In this document: one piece after another, positions 50,750-61,427 of the stretch
How the letters are laid out: every line of letters begins with the position of its first letter
Position numbering within the stretch: position 1 is the stretch's first letter
Source of the DNA: Aminobacter ciceronei
GTDB taxonomy: Bacteria; Pseudomonadota; Alphaproteobacteria; Rhizobiales; Rhizobiaceae
Assembly (NCBI RefSeq): GCF_014138625.1
Contig: NZ_JACJHY010000006.1
Span: 147,930-211,929 of the forward strand
DNA: 64,000 nt
Direction of reading: 5' to 3'
Position numbers and translations under genes: made by a program
Notes under the pieces: generated by a model
What the model saw: only the letters and a program-made list of their open reading frames with translations
Databases searched by the model: none
What the model was told of the DNA's origin: nothing

Positions 50750-51955
50750 TCAGCGCAACATCATCACCTGGCAGGCGCTGCCGGCTTCGACTGCAGGCGC
50801 GAAGGGCACCCGCACGATGGCGCAGTTGGCGTCGGCCAGCGTGCGCAGCATCGAAGAGTCCTGGATCAGGTAGGGTGTGACGACGAGACCCTCAGCGGTC
50901 TCGCGCGCAATCGCGCGGACAAAGTCCTGGCGCAGGTCGTTGGCCGCCATTGCCGTGTCGAGAATGCCGTTGCGCATGTCGGGTGAATAAGGGCGGCCGC
51001 CAAGCTTCGCCAGCAGAGGTTTCAGGAAAATCTGCGAGCAGATCAGGCTGGCGACCGGATTGCCCGGCAGGCCGACGCAGCGGCTGTTGCCGAGCCGGCC
51101 GAACATCAGCGGCTTGCCCGGGCGCATCGCGATCTTCCAGAAGTTGAGATCCATGCCGAGATCGGTCAGGACACGGTGAACGAGGTCGTGGTCGCCGACC
51201 GAAGCGCCGCCCAGCGTGACGATCACATCGGCGTCGGCGGCGAGCGCCTTGGCGACCAGTGCGGAGATTGCCTCGGTGCGGTCGGCGGCGATGCCGAGAT
51301 CGAGTACGCGCGCGCCAACCGACTGAACGATCGCCGCGACGCCATAGGCGTTGGAGGCGATGATCTGGTCGGGCCCGGGATTGCTGCCCGGCGGCAACAG
51401 CTCGTCGCCGGTGGCGATGATGGCGACCAGAGGCGCCCGCAGCACTTCGACGCTGGGATGATTGGCAGCTGCGATCAGCGAGAGCGCTGCCGGGTCGAGC
51501 ACACGTCCTGCATCAAGGATGAGGTCGCCCTGCTTGAAGTCGAGGCCCCTGGCGCGGATGTTGCGGCCAGCAAGCGTTGGCTCGAGCACCGCGATCTCGC
51601 CATTGCCGAGATCGCGAACGTTCTCCTGAATGACGACGGTATCAGTGCCTTGTGGCACCGGTGCGCCGGTGAAGATGCGGACGCACTCGCCTGGTCCGAC
51701 GGTGCCCGTGAACTGCTTGCCGGCGGGTGCCTGGCCGATAACCTTGAGCTGCGCCGGCAGTGAAGCGATGTCGGCGGCCTGGACGGCGTAGCCATCCATG
51801 GCGGAGGCGTCAAAGGGCGGCTGGGTGCGCAGGGCGTGTAGTGGAGCCGACAGCACGCGGCCTGATGCCTGGGCAAGGCCTACAGTTTCCGTGCCGCGCG
51901 GTTCGGCAGCGTCGAGCAGGCGCGCCAGGGCGTCGGCGACGGGCAGCAGCGCCAT
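50750..51955 (-). CDS. moeA: Molybdopterin molybdotransferase
   Basis: Inserts molybdate into molybdopterin. 401 residues: FDASAMDGYAVQAAD, VRIFTGAPVPQGTDTVV, TGDELLPPG, TLGGASVGDHDLV and LPGNPVASLICSQIF. Its ATG directly follows the moaC stop codon (TAG-ATG), so they are translationally coupled. Confidence 0.96.
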   Translation of the reverse strand: MALLPVADALARLLDAAEPRGTETVGLAQASGRVLSAPLHALRTQPPFDASAMDGYAVQAADIASLPAQLKVIGQAPAGKQFTGTVGPGECVRIFTGAPVPQGTDTVVIQENVRDLGNGEIAVLEPTLAGRNIRARGLDFKQGDLILDAGRVLDPAALSLIAAANHPSVEVLRAPLVAIIATGDELLPPGSNPGPDQIIASNAYGVAAIVQSVGARVLDLGIAADRTEAISALVAKALAADADVIVTLGGASVGDHDLVHRVLTDLGMDLNFWKIAMRPGKPLMFGRLGNSRCVGLPGNPVASLICSQIFLKPLLAKLGGRPYSPDMRNGILDTAMAANDLRQDFVRAIARETAEGLVVTPYLIQDSSMLRTLADANCAIVRVPFAPAVEAGSACQVMMLR

Positions 51956-52438
51956 CTATTCGGCAGCCTTGTAGTCGCCCGACTTGCCGCCGGTCTTCTC
52001 GACCAGCCGGATGCCGGAGATCACCATGCCGCGATCGGCGGCCTTGGCCATGTCGTAGATGGTAAGGCAGGCGACCGAGGCAGCCGTCAGCGCTTCCATC
52101 TCGACGCCGGTCTTGCCGGTGACGCGGGCAAGCGCCGTGACGCGCAGGCCGGGCAGCGCCTCATCTGGCTCGATCTCGACCGAAACCTTGGTCAAAAGAA
52201 TGGGATGGCAGAGCGGCACGAGCTCATGGGTGCGTTTGGCCGCCATGATGCCGGCGATGCGGGCGGTGCCGAGCACGTCACCCTTCTTGGCGTTGCCCGA
52301 CAGGATCAACGCCAGTGTCTCCGGGCGCATGACGACATGGCCTTCGGCAATTGCCGTGCGTGTCGTCTCGGCCTTGTCGCCGACGTCGACCATGTTGGCC
52401 TCGCCGGTGGCGCCGATATGGGTGAGGGTGGTTGCCAT
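51956..52438 (-). CDS. moaC: Cyclic pyranopterin monophosphate synthase MoaC
   Basis: Second half-reaction from GTP to cyclic pyranopterin monophosphate in molybdenum cofactor synthesis. 160 residues from ATG 52438: [35 protein letters not shown] and [20 protein letters not shown]. One base separates it from the trpC stop. MoaA and others must lie elsewhere. Confidence 0.97.
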   Translation of the reverse strand: MATTLTHIGATGEANMVDVGDKAETTRTAIAEGHVVMRPETLALILSGNAKKGDVLGTARIAGIMAAKRTHELVPLCHPILLTKVSVEIEPDEALPGLRVTALARVTGKTGVEMEALTAASVACLTIYDMAKAADRGMVISGIRLVEKTGGKSGDYKAAE

Positions 52439-52439
52439 G

Positions 52440-53249
52440 TCAGGCGCTTGCCAGGGCTGCGCCATCGAGCAGCGCACGCGTCGCCGAGGTCACGTCGGCC
52501 TGCCGCATCAGGCTTTCGCCGACGAGGAAACTGGAGATGCCGGATTTCTGCAGACGCAGGCAATCGGCATGCGTGAAGATGCCGCTTTCGCCGACCAGCA
52601 GCCGGTCTGCCGGCACCATCGGCGCGAGGCGCTCCGACGTGTCGAGGCTGACCTCGAATGTGCGCAGGTTGCGGTTGTTGATGCCGAGCAGGCGCGACTG
52701 AAGCTTCAGCGCGCGTTCTGTCTCTTCTTCGTCATGGACCTCGACGAGCACGTCCATGCCGATTTCGAACGCCTCATCCTCGATACGCCTGGCATCGTCG
52801 TCGCTCAGGCTCGCCATGATGATCAGGATCGCGTCCGCGCCCCAGGCACGTGCTTCGTGCACCTGGTAGGGTTCGAACATGAAGTCCTTGCGCAATGCCG
52901 GCAAGGCGCAGGCGTCGCGCGCGGCGGTCAGGAACTCCGGTGCGCCCTGGAAGGACGGCGTGTCGGTCAGCACCGACAGGCAGGCAGCGCCGCCGTCGGC
53001 ATAGGCCCTGGCGAGCGCCGGCGGATCGAAGTCGGGACGGATCAGGCCTTTGGACGGGCTCGCCTTCTTGATCTCGGCGATCAGGCCAAAGCGGCTTTCA
53101 CTGTGCCTGGTTTCGAGTGCCGCGAGAAAGCCGCGCGGCTTGGTGACGTCGCGGGCGCGCGCCTTGAGCTCGGCGAGCGGCAGCAGCGCCTTCGCTGCGG
53201 CGATCTCGTCGCGCTTGTAGGCTTCGATGCGGCGCAGGATATCGGCCAT
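52440..53249 (-). CDS. trpC: Indole-3-glycerol phosphate synthase
   Basis: Tryptophan pathway TIM barrel, 269 residues from ATG 53249 ([20 protein letters not shown]). Motifs: [15 protein letters not shown] with catalytic Lys, [45 protein letters not shown] and [11 protein letters not shown]. Monofunctional, not fused to trpF. Four bases after trpD. Confidence 0.97.
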   Translation of the reverse strand: MADILRRIEAYKRDEIAAAKALLPLAELKARARDVTKPRGFLAALETRHSESRFGLIAEIKKASPSKGLIRPDFDPPALARAYADGGAACLSVLTDTPSFQGAPEFLTAARDACALPALRKDFMFEPYQVHEARAWGADAILIIMASLSDDDARRIEDEAFEIGMDVLVEVHDEEETERALKLQSRLLGINNRNLRTFEVSLDTSERLAPMVPADRLLVGESGIFTHADCLRLQKSGISSFLVGESLMRQADVTSATRALLDGAALASA

Positions 53250-53253
53250 GTCT

Positions 53254-54264
53254 CTATCCGTTCGAAACGGCGACCAGTCGGTCGAGCACTGCCTTGGCGC
53301 GGCCGCTGTCGATTGCCTCGGCGGCAAGCGGCACGCCTTCGCCGATCGTTGCAGCCTTGCCGGCAACGACGAGGCCGGCACCGGCATTCATCAGCACCGT
53401 GTCGCGATAGGCACCCTTGGCACCTTCCAGAACCCCGCGCAGGGCAGCGGCATTGTAGGCGGAATCGCCGCCGCGCAGCTCTTCGCGCGTATGCTTGCTC
53501 AAGCCGACCTGTTCGGGCGCCAGCGTAAACGTGGTGATCACACCGTCCTTGAGGGCTGCGACATGGGTCTCACCCGTCGTGGTGATCTCGTCATAACCAT
53601 CGCCGTGGACCACCCAGACGTGCTGGGCGCCAAGTTCCTTCAGCGTCTCGGCCACCGGACGCACCCATTCGGGCGAGAACACGCCAACCAGCTGGCGGTT
53701 GACGCCGGCGGGATTGGAGAGCGGGCCGAGCAGGTTGAAGATGGTGCGGGTGCCAAGTTCGACGCGGGTCGCGCCGACATGCTTCATCGCCGGGTGATGC
53801 GCCGGCGCGAACATGAAGCCGACGCCGGCGTCATGGATGCAGCGGCCGATCGCCTCGGGCGTGAGGTCGATGTTGACGCCAAGGGCGGTCAGAACGTCGG
53901 CGGCGCCGGTCAGCGAGGACAGGCCGCGATTGCCGTGCTTGGCGACAGGCACACCTGCGCCCGCGATGACGAAGGCCGAGGCAGTCGAGATGTTGACGCT
54001 GTGCGAACCGTCACCGCCGGTGCCGACGATGTCGATGGCATCGGCAGGGGCTTCGACGCGCAGCATCTTGTCGCGCATGGTGGCAACGGCGCCCGATATC
54101 TCGCTTACGGTCTCGCCGCGCACCCGCAGCGCCATGAGAAAGCCACCGATCTGGCCGGGCGTGGCTTCGCCCGACATGATGATGTCAAAGGCCTCGCGTG
54201 CCTCCTCGAAGGTGAGAGGGGTGCCCGCGGCGACCTTGGCGATATGCGGCTTGAGTGCGCTCAT
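53254..54264 (-). CDS. trpD: Anthranilate phosphoribosyltransferase
   Basis: Transfers phosphoribosyl from PRPP to anthranilate. 336 residues: [56 protein letters not shown]. Overlaps the ppiD stop by four bases. No trpE or trpG beside it; in rhizobia these are usually fused and elsewhere. Confidence 0.97.
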   Translation of the reverse strand: MSALKPHIAKVAAGTPLTFEEAREAFDIIMSGEATPGQIGGFLMALRVRGETVSEISGAVATMRDKMLRVEAPADAIDIVGTGGDGSHSVNISTASAFVIAGAGVPVAKHGNRGLSSLTGAADVLTALGVNIDLTPEAIGRCIHDAGVGFMFAPAHHPAMKHVGATRVELGTRTIFNLLGPLSNPAGVNRQLVGVFSPEWVRPVAETLKELGAQHVWVVHGDGYDEITTTGETHVAALKDGVITTFTLAPEQVGLSKHTREELRGGDSAYNAAALRGVLEGAKGAYRDTVLMNAGAGLVVAGKAATIGEGVPLAAEAIDSGRAKAVLDRLVAVSNG

Positions 54265-56156
54265 GGCGTTCCCACCGCAAGTGCGCGGGTGATCGCCGCC
54301 TGGTTGATCGTTGCTTGATACTCGCCCTGGAGCTGGGCGACGATCTGGTCGAGCAGGTCGTCCGACATGCCCGAGGCAAACTGCTTCTGCGCGTCCTCTG
54401 GCACCGCGCTCTTGTCCGCACCGGCAGGCTCGAACACTTCGGCGACCTTGAACAGAATCTGCGCATCGCCGGCAGGGGCGGGGACGATGCCAGTGCCGCC
54501 CTGGCCCATTGCAAACATCGCGGAGGCACCCTCGCGGCCAAAATCGGCATCGTCGGCCTCGCGCTTGAGGCCGCGCTTGGTCTGCTTTTCGAGCTTGAGT
54601 TCGCCGGCGATCACGTCGAGCGAGGCACCGTCCTTGAGGCGCTTCTCCAACTCGTCGGCTTTTGCCTTGAGACGCTTCGTCGCTTCGGCAGCGGTCCAGT
54701 CGGCGACGACCTTCTCGCGGACCTCGTCGAGCGTGCGGTCGCGGGCAGGCGTGATCTCGTCGACCTCGTAGAAGACGAAACCATTGGTGCCGACATTGAG
54801 CGGCGGGTTTTCGGTGCCGGCTTCGGCGGTGAAGGCCGCCTGGATCAGGTTGCGCGAGTCCGGCAGGTCGTTGACGATGGTGCCGTCTGGCTGCTGGCCG
54901 GCGCGGTCGATGGCATCGATCGTCACCATCTTGAGCTTCAGCTTGTCGGCGGCAGCCTTCATCGACTCACCTGCGGCGCGGGCGTCCTCGTAGGAGTCGT
55001 GCACGTCGAGCAGGATGCGGTTGGCTTCGGCCAGCGCCAACTCCTTGCGGATCTGGTCCTTGACCTCGTCGAAGGTCTTGACGGTTTCCGGCGTGATCTC
55101 GCTGACGCGGACCAGCACTGGGCCGAAAGCGCCCTGGACGACGTCGCTGACCTGGTTGGCCTGCAGCGCGAAGGCGGCGTCGGCGACCGCCTTGTCGGCG
55201 ATCCTGTCCTTGGTCAGCGAGCCGAGGGCCACGTCAGCCGCGGTCTTGCCCTGGTCGGCGACAACCTTGTCGAAGGTCGCACCACCCTTGATCGCATCGG
55301 AAGCAGCCTTGGCCGCATCGGCGCTCAGCACAAGCTGGTCGATCTTGCGCGTCTCGGCGGTGGTGAAGTGCGACTTGTTCTTGTCGTAGTCCTGGCGCGC
55401 CTGTTCTTCGGTCACGGCTGCGGCATCCATGATGTCTTCCGGCTCGAGCTTGACGTAGCTCAGCTTGCGGAATTCAGGGGCGGCGTAGTTCTTCTTGTTT
55501 TCCTCGAACCAGGCCTTGAGCACGTCGTCGCCCGGTGCCGCGATCGGCTCGACGAGCGACTTGGGCAGCGGCAGGTAGTCGATGGTGCGATCTTCGCCGC
55601 GGTAAAGTGCGACGGCGCGCAGGAAGGTATCAGGAGCCTCGAGGCCGTCGGAAACGGCTTCGACGATTTGCTGGCGGACCGCAACCTGGGCGCGGTTCTT
55701 CAGATAGTCTTCGGGGCGCATGCCGATCTGGCGCAGGATGTATTCAAAAGCCTGGCGGTCGAACTTGCCGTCGGCGCCGCGGAAGGTCGGGTCGTCCCAG
55801 GTGAGTTCGGCGAGGCGGTCCTTGGAGAGGCCGAGGCCGAGCTTGCGTGCCTGTTCGTCGAGCACCGCACCGGCGACGAGCTGCGAAAGCACCTGGTTGT
55901 CGATGCCGAGCGCGTTGGCCTGGTCGCGGGTCAGGCGCTGGCCGAACTGCTGCGACATGACGTTCATCTGGCGGTCATAGGCGAGGCGGTATTCGACACC
56001 TGTAACATGCGTGCCGCCGGCCGTGACCACCTGGTCGCCGCCGAACTGGCTCATCATCTGACCCGAGATGCCCCAGATCGCGAAGCTGACGACGAGGAGC
56101 AGAAGCAACAGCTTCGCAACCCAGGTTCCAGCAGCACTTCGCATCGATTCGAGCAT
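54261..56156 (-). CDS. ppiD: Peptidyl-prolyl cis-trans isomerase, PpiD-like
   Basis: Periplasmic chaperone anchored in the inner membrane. 631 residues from ATG 56156 ([20 protein letters not shown]): one N-terminal membrane span (about 12-33), a SurA N-like chaperone region (about 50-170), a parvulin-type PPIase domain (about 240-360, weakly conserved), and a long C-terminal helical region. Upstream in-frame starts would add a polypeptide with no membrane-protein character and are rejected. First gene of ppiD-trpD-trpC-moaC-moeA, a typical rhizobial order; the tryptophan genes are thus read from a chaperone promoter. Confidence 0.92.
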   Translation of the reverse strand: MLESMRSAAGTWVAKLLLLLLVVSFAIWGISGQMMSQFGGDQVVTAGGTHVTGVEYRLAYDRQMNVMSQQFGQRLTRDQANALGIDNQVLSQLVAGAVLDEQARKLGLGLSKDRLAELTWDDPTFRGADGKFDRQAFEYILRQIGMRPEDYLKNRAQVAVRQQIVEAVSDGLEAPDTFLRAVALYRGEDRTIDYLPLPKSLVEPIAAPGDDVLKAWFEENKKNYAAPEFRKLSYVKLEPEDIMDAAAVTEEQARQDYDKNKSHFTTAETRKIDQLVLSADAAKAASDAIKGGATFDKVVADQGKTAADVALGSLTKDRIADKAVADAAFALQANQVSDVVQGAFGPVLVRVSEITPETVKTFDEVKDQIRKELALAEANRILLDVHDSYEDARAAGESMKAAADKLKLKMVTIDAIDRAGQQPDGTIVNDLPDSRNLIQAAFTAEAGTENPPLNVGTNGFVFYEVDEITPARDRTLDEVREKVVADWTAAEATKRLKAKADELEKRLKDGASLDVIAGELKLEKQTKRGLKREADDADFGREGASAMFAMGQGGTGIVPAPAGDAQILFKVAEVFEPAGADKSAVPEDAQKQFASGMSDDLLDQIVAQLQGEYQATINQAAITRALAVGTP

Positions 56157-56303
56157 GTAACAGATCCCGTATACGCGCATTGTCGCATGCGCCTGCATGA
56201 ACGAAGCGCAATAGCGCCCTTCGCCGCCAGTGTCGATTGCTTTGTGGCTTGTTTTTGGTAGTGAGGTTGCCCGAGCGAACATCGATTTCGAGGGAAGAGC
56301 ACT

Positions 56304-57068
56304 ATGACGCCAGGAATCCGCCCACTCGTTGCCGGCAACTGGAAAATGAACGGCACCAGCAACTCGCTCAACGAATTGCGCAACATTGCCGGCGGTTTCA
56401 TGAGCGGCCTCGATGCCGAGACCGACGCGCTTCTGTGCGTGCCGGCGACGCTGCTTTCGCGTGCTGCCGAGATCCTGCACCGAACCCCGGTCAAGATGGG
56501 TGGCCAGGACTGCCATGCCAAGGAGAGCGGCGCCCATACCGGCGACGTTTCCGCCGAGATGCTCAAGGACGCCGGTGCCAGCCACGTTATCGTCGGTCAC
56601 TCGGAGCGCCGCACCGACCATGGCGAAACCGACGAGATCGTGCGTGCCAAGGCGGAAGCGGCTTGGCGCGCAGGGCTGGTTGCCGTCATCTGTGTCGGCG
56701 AAACCCATGCCGAGCGGGAAGGCGGAACGACGCTGCAGGTATTGTCGCGCCAGATCGAAGGCTCGGTGCCGACGACGGCAACGCCTGCCAATGCTGTCAT
56801 CGCCTATGAGCCGGTCTGGGCGATCGGCACCGGCTTAACGCCCACGGCTGCCGATGTCGCCGAGGCGCATGCCCATATCCGCGAACGCCTTGCCGCGAAG
56901 CTGGGGGCGTCGGCTGCCAAGATGCGCATTCTCTATGGCGGTTCGGTCAAGCCGTCCAATGCCAACGAATTGCTGGCTGTCGCCAACGTCGATGGCGCAT
57001 TGGTCGGCGGCGCCAGCCTCAAGGCGGCAGATTTCCTCGGCATTGCCGACGCCTATCGCAAGCTCTGA
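56304..57068 (+). CDS. tpiA: Triose-phosphate isomerase
   Basis: Glycolytic TIM barrel, 254 residues: [12 protein letters not shown], catalytic His in VIVGHSERR, catalytic Glu in [14 protein letters not shown], and [11 protein letters not shown]. Divergent from ppiD, about 147 bases between starts. A stem-loop follows the gene (57084-57099). Confidence 0.98.
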   Translation: MTPGIRPLVAGNWKMNGTSNSLNELRNIAGGFMSGLDAETDALLCVPATLLSRAAEILHRTPVKMGGQDCHAKESGAHTGDVSAEMLKDAGASHVIVGHSERRTDHGETDEIVRAKAEAAWRAGLVAVICVGETHAEREGGTTLQVLSRQIEGSVPTTATPANAVIAYEPVWAIGTGLTPTAADVAEAHAHIRERLAAKLGASAAKMRILYGGSVKPSNANELLAVANVDGALVGGASLKAADFLGIADAYRKL

Positions 57069-57078
57069 TTCACCACAC

Positions 57079-57105
57079 GTGACCGTTGCAAAGGCAACGT
57101 GTCAC
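57079..57105 (+). repeat. Stem-loop downstream of tpiA
   Basis: CGTTGC / GCAACG around AAAG, extended by GTGAC / GTCAC with a one-base bulge. There is no T run, so it may be a weak terminator or a 3' stability element between tpiA and secG. Confidence 0.5.
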
Positions 57106-57223
57106 CCCATATTCGGCCGGCGGGCTTGGAAATGCCTAGAAAGCATTGTATTGAGCCGCCTCCGGAGTGCCGGGCGCTTTTGTGCGCGGCCCTCCCACGT
57201 CAGGAAAGATCCCAGGAAGCGCA

Positions 57224-57673
57224 ATGGAAACCGTCCTCATCGTCATCCACTTGATGGTCGTGCTCGCCCTTGTCGGCGTTGTGCTCCTGCAGCGCTCTGA
57301 AGGCGGCGGCCTCGGTATCGGTGGCGGATCGGGCTTTATGACGGCGCGCGGCGCTGCCAACGCGCTGACTCGCGCCACCGCCATCCTCGCGACGGTGTTT
57401 TTCGTCACGTCGCTGACGCTGTCGATCGTTGCCCGTTACGGCGCCAAGCCGACCGACATCCTCGACCGCGTACCGACTACCCAGAGTGGAACCACCGGCG
57501 GCAACGGCGTTCTCGACCAGCTCGGCGGGTCGACCGCTCCGGCTGCTCCGGCATCAGACGCCACGGCACCCGCGGCTCCCGCGACTCAGCCCGCCGAGCC
57601 TGCCGCTTCGGGCACCGAGCAGCCAGCTCCGGCCACGCCGGCAGCCCCTGCGACGCCGCAGGTTCCTAACTAA
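57224..57673 (+). CDS. secG: Preprotein translocase subunit SecG
   Basis: Small subunit of the SecYEG channel, 149 residues from ATG 57224. Two membrane spans (about 3-22 and 52-73) flank the conserved LLQRSEGGGLGIGGGSGF loop. The C-terminal half is a Pro/Ala/Thr-rich tail of about 65 residues, a common alphaproteobacterial addition of unknown purpose. Confidence 0.95.
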   Translation: METVLIVIHLMVVLALVGVVLLQRSEGGGLGIGGGSGFMTARGAANALTRATAILATVFFVTSLTLSIVARYGAKPTDILDRVPTTQSGTTGGNGVLDQLGGSTAPAAPASDATAPAAPATQPAEPAASGTEQPAPATPAAPATPQVPN

Positions 57674-57683
57674 CTATTTACCC

Positions 57684-57724
57684 TTTGCCGCAACCTGTTG
57701 TTGTTTGAACACAGTTGCGGCAAA
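57684..57724. repeat. Perfect 11-bp inverted repeat after secG
   Basis: TTTGCCGCAAC (57684-57694) and GTTGCGGCAAA (57714-57724) with a 19-base spacer, directly after the secG stop and about 170 bases before the L,D-transpeptidase gene. No T run follows. It may be an RNA hairpin at the secG 3' end or a protein-binding site. Confidence 0.6.
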
Positions 57725-57890
57725 TGCCGCGTCAATCACGACAATTCGATTGGTCAGCCGGTGGTGCCTCCCTTGAGGCGCCTCCGGCTAATCTATTATA
57801 GCAGGGTTGCGGCATTCGGCGGGGGAGCCTTGGGGGCACCGCGTTTGGTCGCAAGAAAATTTCGCGTTGAACGTTCGGGATCCCTTCGCC

Positions 57891-58985
57891 ATGCAGCTCC
57901 GCCGCATCCTTCTTGCTGGCCTTTGCGCCACTTTCATGAGCTCGACAGCCTTTGCCGCCACCTCGGCCGGCACCGTTGCGGCGCCGCAGCCTGCCGCAAG
58001 CGACGTCATCACTGTCGCCGCCAAGAGCGATGCTGCTGAACTCAAGCTGCTCAAGAAAAAGAAGAAGCCGACCGACGAGGACTTGTCGCGAATCAAGGAC
58101 CTCGAAGCCAAGATCAAGGCCGATAAGGAAGTCGCCCGGCTGAAGATGCTCGAGGCCAAGAAGATGGCGATGCGGGCCGCAGCCAAGGCGAAGGCCGAAC
58201 AGGCCCGCGAACTTGCCCGCCTGAAGAAGTCTGAAAAGGCTACCGCCCAGGTTGCCACCGCCTCAGCTCCGGCTCCCAAGCGCGATCTCCAGCCGCTCGC
58301 TGTGATGAAGCCGATCGAGCCACTGGCGCCCGATGTCGCGGAAGTGGCTTCTGCCGGCAACAATGGCGAGCTGCGCAGCGAGAGCCAGGATCGTCCGCGC
58401 CAGACCGGCCTGCTCGCCGGCATCTTCGGCGGCAGCGCGCCGCAGCAGTCGATGCTGCCGCAGACACGTGCGCTCGACGCCGTGCTGCAAGCCAAGCAGG
58501 CCAAGAAGCAGTTCAAGGTGAAGTCCGACTTCGAGCCGCAGGAAGTCTCGTTCTCCGGCTACGAGCGCGGCCAGATCGTCGTCGATACCGGCGCGCGCTA
58601 TCTCTATCTGATCGAATCGTCGTCGACGGCGCGCCGCTATGCGATTGCGGTCGGCCGCGAAGGCCTGGAGTTCAAGGGCAAGGCCACCATCGGCGACAAG
58701 CAGGAATGGCCGCGCTGGATCCCGACCAAGGAAATGCAGGAACGCGAGCCCAAGAAGTACGGCCAGTACAAGGACGGCATGAACGGCGGGCCGGAAAACC
58801 CGCTGGGAGCGCGTGCCATCTACCTTTACCAGGGCAAGAAGGATACCCATATCCGTATCCATGGTACCAACCAGCCGCAGACGATCGGCACAAACTCTTC
58901 GAACGGTTGCTTCCGTATGGTCAACGACCACGTCATGGATCTCTACAACCGCGTGAGGATGGGCTCTGAAGTCATCGTCATGTAA
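57891..58985 (+). CDS. L,D-transpeptidase (YkuD domain)
   Basis: Secreted peptidoglycan cross-linker, 364 residues from ATG 57891. Signal peptide (about 1-22, ending TAFAA), a Lys/Ala/Glu-rich coiled-coil region (about 45-115), a linker, and a YkuD domain (about 230-364) with IRIHGTNQPQTIGTNSSNGC, where the catalytic Cys follows SNG, then FRM. Such enzymes form 3-3 cross-links or attach outer-membrane proteins in Rhizobiales. An intrinsic terminator follows. Confidence 0.93.
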   Translation: MQLRRILLAGLCATFMSSTAFAATSAGTVAAPQPAASDVITVAAKSDAAELKLLKKKKKPTDEDLSRIKDLEAKIKADKEVARLKMLEAKKMAMRAAAKAKAEQARELARLKKSEKATAQVATASAPAPKRDLQPLAVMKPIEPLAPDVAEVASAGNNGELRSESQDRPRQTGLLAGIFGGSAPQQSMLPQTRALDAVLQAKQAKKQFKVKSDFEPQEVSFSGYERGQIVVDTGARYLYLIESSSTARRYAIAVGREGLEFKGKATIGDKQEWPRWIPTKEMQEREPKKYGQYKDGMNGGPENPLGARAIYLYQGKKDTHIRIHGTNQPQTIGTNSSNGCFRMVNDHVMDLYNRVRMGSEVIVM

Positions 58986-59009
58986 GGCGTTTTCATAACG
59001 CTGATAGCG

Positions 59010-59034
59010 GGCCGGCGGTCACGCCGGCCTTTTT
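59010..59034 (+). terminator. Terminator after the L,D-transpeptidase gene
   Basis: Perfect 8-base stem GGCCGGCG / CGCCGGCC with GTCA loop and five T, 24 bases after the stop codon. It separates this gene from pyrG. Confidence 0.92.
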
Positions 59035-59143
59035 GTTTGGATGGCCTACAGGCAGCAACACTGAACAGCCAGATAGGGAAAAGTCCGACGCGGCGGATTT
59101 TTCTCTGGCGGAATCGATTTGGCCGCGTTAAGCGATGAATCCC

Positions 59144-60772
59144 ATGGCGCGATATGTTTTTATTACCGGCGGCGTGGTCTCTTCCCTTGGAAAAGGCATA
59201 GCCGCAGCGGCCCTCGGGGCTCTTCTGCAGGCACGCGGATATCGCGTGCGCATCCGAAAACTCGATCCGTATCTCAATGTCGATCCGGGAACGATGTCGC
59301 CTTACCAGCATGGTGAGGTGTTCGTGACCGACGACGGCGCGGAAACCGATCTCGATCTGGGTCACTATGAGCGCTTCACCGGGCGTTCGGCGAACCAGAG
59401 CGACAACATCACCACCGGCCGCATCTACAAGAACATCATCGAACGCGAGCGGCGCGGCGACTATCTCGGCGCAACCGTCCAGGTCATCCCGCACGTCACG
59501 GACGAGATCAAGAACTTCATCCTCGACGGCAATGACGAGTACGACTTCGTGCTCTGCGAGATCGGCGGTACGGTGGGCGACATCGAGGCGATGCCGTTCC
59601 TCGAGGCGATCCGCCAGCTCGGCAACGACCTGCCGCGCAACAACGCTGTCTATGTCCATCTGACTTTGATGCCGTACATCCCCACCGCTGGCGAGCTCAA
59701 GACCAAGCCGACCCAGCATTCGGTCAAGGAATTGCGCTCGATCGGCATTGCGCCCGACATCCTCCTGGTGCGCGCCGACCGCGACATCCCGAAGGAAGAA
59801 CGCCGCAAGCTGTCGCTGTTCTGCAATGTGCGCGAATCCGCCGTCATCCAGGCGCTCGACGTCGGCCACATCTACGACGTGCCGCTGGCCTACCATAAGG
59901 AAGGTCTGGACTCGGAAGTCCTGGCCGCCTTCGGCATCGATCCGGCACCCAAGCCGCGTCTCGACCCTTGGCAGAATGTGTCGCAGCTGATCCACAACCC
60001 GGAAGGCGAAGTTACCATCGCCGTGGTCGGCAAGTACACGGGCCTCAAGGACGCATACAAGTCGCTGATCGAGGCGCTGTCGCATGGCGGTCTCGCCAAC
60101 AACGTCAAGGTCAAGCTCGACTGGATCGAAAGCGAAGTCTTCGAGAAGGAAGATCCGGCTCCATTCCTCGAAAAGGTCCACGGTATTCTGGTTCCCGGCG
60201 GCTTCGGCGAGCGAGGCTCGGAAGGCAAGATCCTGGCGGCCAAGTTCGCCCGCGAGCGCAAGGTGCCGTATTTCGGCATCTGCTTCGGCATGCAGATGGC
60301 GTGCATCGAGGCTGCCCGTTCGCTGGCCGGCATCGAGGCTGCTTCGTCGACCGAGTTCGGTTCGACCAAGGAGCCGGTCGTCGGCCTGATGACCGAATGG
60401 CTCAAGGGCAACATGCTCGAGAAGCGCAAGGCTTCGGGCGATCTCGGCGGCACGATGCGTCTCGGCGCGTTTGACGCCAAGCTTACCGAAGGCTCGAAGA
60501 TCGCCGAGATCTATGGCGACACCGACATCTCCGAGCGTCACCGCCACCGCTACGAGGTCAACATCGACTACAAGGACCGCCTCGAAGAGTGCGGCCTGGT
60601 CTTTGCCGGCATGTCGCCCGACGGCGTGCTGCCCGAGACCGTCGAGTATCCCGACCATCCCTGGTTCATCGGCGTGCAATACCATCCGGAGCTGAAGAGC
60701 CGTCCGCTGGAGCCGCACCCGCTGTTTGCGAGCTTCATCGAAGCCGCTGTCGAACAGAGCCGGCTGGTCTGA
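59144..60772 (+). CDS. pyrG: CTP synthase
   Basis: Makes CTP from UTP with glutamine as nitrogen donor. 542 residues from ATG 59144 ([20 protein letters not shown]); an ATG nine bases upstream is possible. N-terminal synthetase domain, then a class I glutamine amidotransferase domain with C380 in [11 protein letters not shown] and the His in [11 protein letters not shown]. With uridylate kinase pyrH and pyrB it is the third pyrimidine gene in the window. Confidence 0.97.
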   Translation: MARYVFITGGVVSSLGKGIAAAALGALLQARGYRVRIRKLDPYLNVDPGTMSPYQHGEVFVTDDGAETDLDLGHYERFTGRSANQSDNITTGRIYKNIIERERRGDYLGATVQVIPHVTDEIKNFILDGNDEYDFVLCEIGGTVGDIEAMPFLEAIRQLGNDLPRNNAVYVHLTLMPYIPTAGELKTKPTQHSVKELRSIGIAPDILLVRADRDIPKEERRKLSLFCNVRESAVIQALDVGHIYDVPLAYHKEGLDSEVLAAFGIDPAPKPRLDPWQNVSQLIHNPEGEVTIAVVGKYTGLKDAYKSLIEALSHGGLANNVKVKLDWIESEVFEKEDPAPFLEKVHGILVPGGFGERGSEGKILAAKFARERKVPYFGICFGMQMACIEAARSLAGIEAASSTEFGSTKEPVVGLMTEWLKGNMLEKRKASGDLGGTMRLGAFDAKLTEGSKIAEIYGDTDISERHRHRYEVNIDYKDRLEECGLVFAGMSPDGVLPETVEYPDHPWFIGVQYHPELKSRPLEPHPLFASFIEAAVEQSRLV

Positions 60773-60833
60773 TATCCATGCGCGCCGACGTGAACTCGCC
60801 GGCGCGCATTTCTTTCCCCGGGTGGCCGGCCGC

Positions 60834-61376
60834 ATGACCACCTTTGTCGCGCTGCTCTACAGCGTCGTTCTCGGACCCGGCCGTCGCCTCGTCATGTCCG
60901 ACTTGCGTGACATGGCGACGGATCTCGGCCTCGAAAATCCGCGTACGCTGGTTGCAACCGGAAACCTCGTCTTCGAGGCAGAAGGCAAGACGGTTTCGGC
61001 ACTGGAGCGCGAACTCGAAGCGGCGTTCGCGCCAAAATTCGGCAAGCATGTCGATATCATCGTCCGCGATGCCGCCGCCTGGCTGAAGCTCGTCGCTGCC
61101 AACCCTTTTCTCGCGGAATCCGAACTGCACGCCGATCAGGTCGGTGTCCGTGTGATGCGCGAGCCGGTGACTTCGGAAGTGATCGAGCGGCTTCGCCCCT
61201 ATGCCGCCGCCGACGAAAAGCTCACCTCTGTCGACGGCGACATCTGGCTCTATTTTTCCCGCAATATGGCGTCGTCGCGGCTGCTTGGCGCTCTGACGCC
61301 CAAGCGCGCCGGTGGTGTCGGCACGTCGCGCAATTGGAACACGGTCCGCCGGCTGGGCGACATGGTGGCGTCGTAG
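60834..61376 (+). CDS. DUF1697 family protein
   Basis: 180-residue soluble protein from ATG 60834 (MTTFVALLYSVVLGPGRR). Family features: LYSVVLG near the start, LGLENPRTLVATGNLVFEA, and the C-terminal TSRNWNTVRRLGDM. Function unknown. Lies between pyrG and the glyoxalase-like gene on the same strand (gaps 61 and 51 bases). Confidence 0.88.
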   Translation: MTTFVALLYSVVLGPGRRLVMSDLRDMATDLGLENPRTLVATGNLVFEAEGKTVSALERELEAAFAPKFGKHVDIIVRDAAAWLKLVAANPFLAESELHADQVGVRVMREPVTSEVIERLRPYAAADEKLTSVDGDIWLYFSRNMASSRLLGALTPKRAGGVGTSRNWNTVRRLGDMVAS

Positions 61377-61427
61377 CGCGAGCGGGGCACTCTTGCTTCA
61401 CATCGGGATTTCGGGCACAGCGCAGCC

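Noticed and set aside
57684..57724. Intrinsic terminator of secG
   Set aside because: The loop is 19 bases long and no T run follows the stem.
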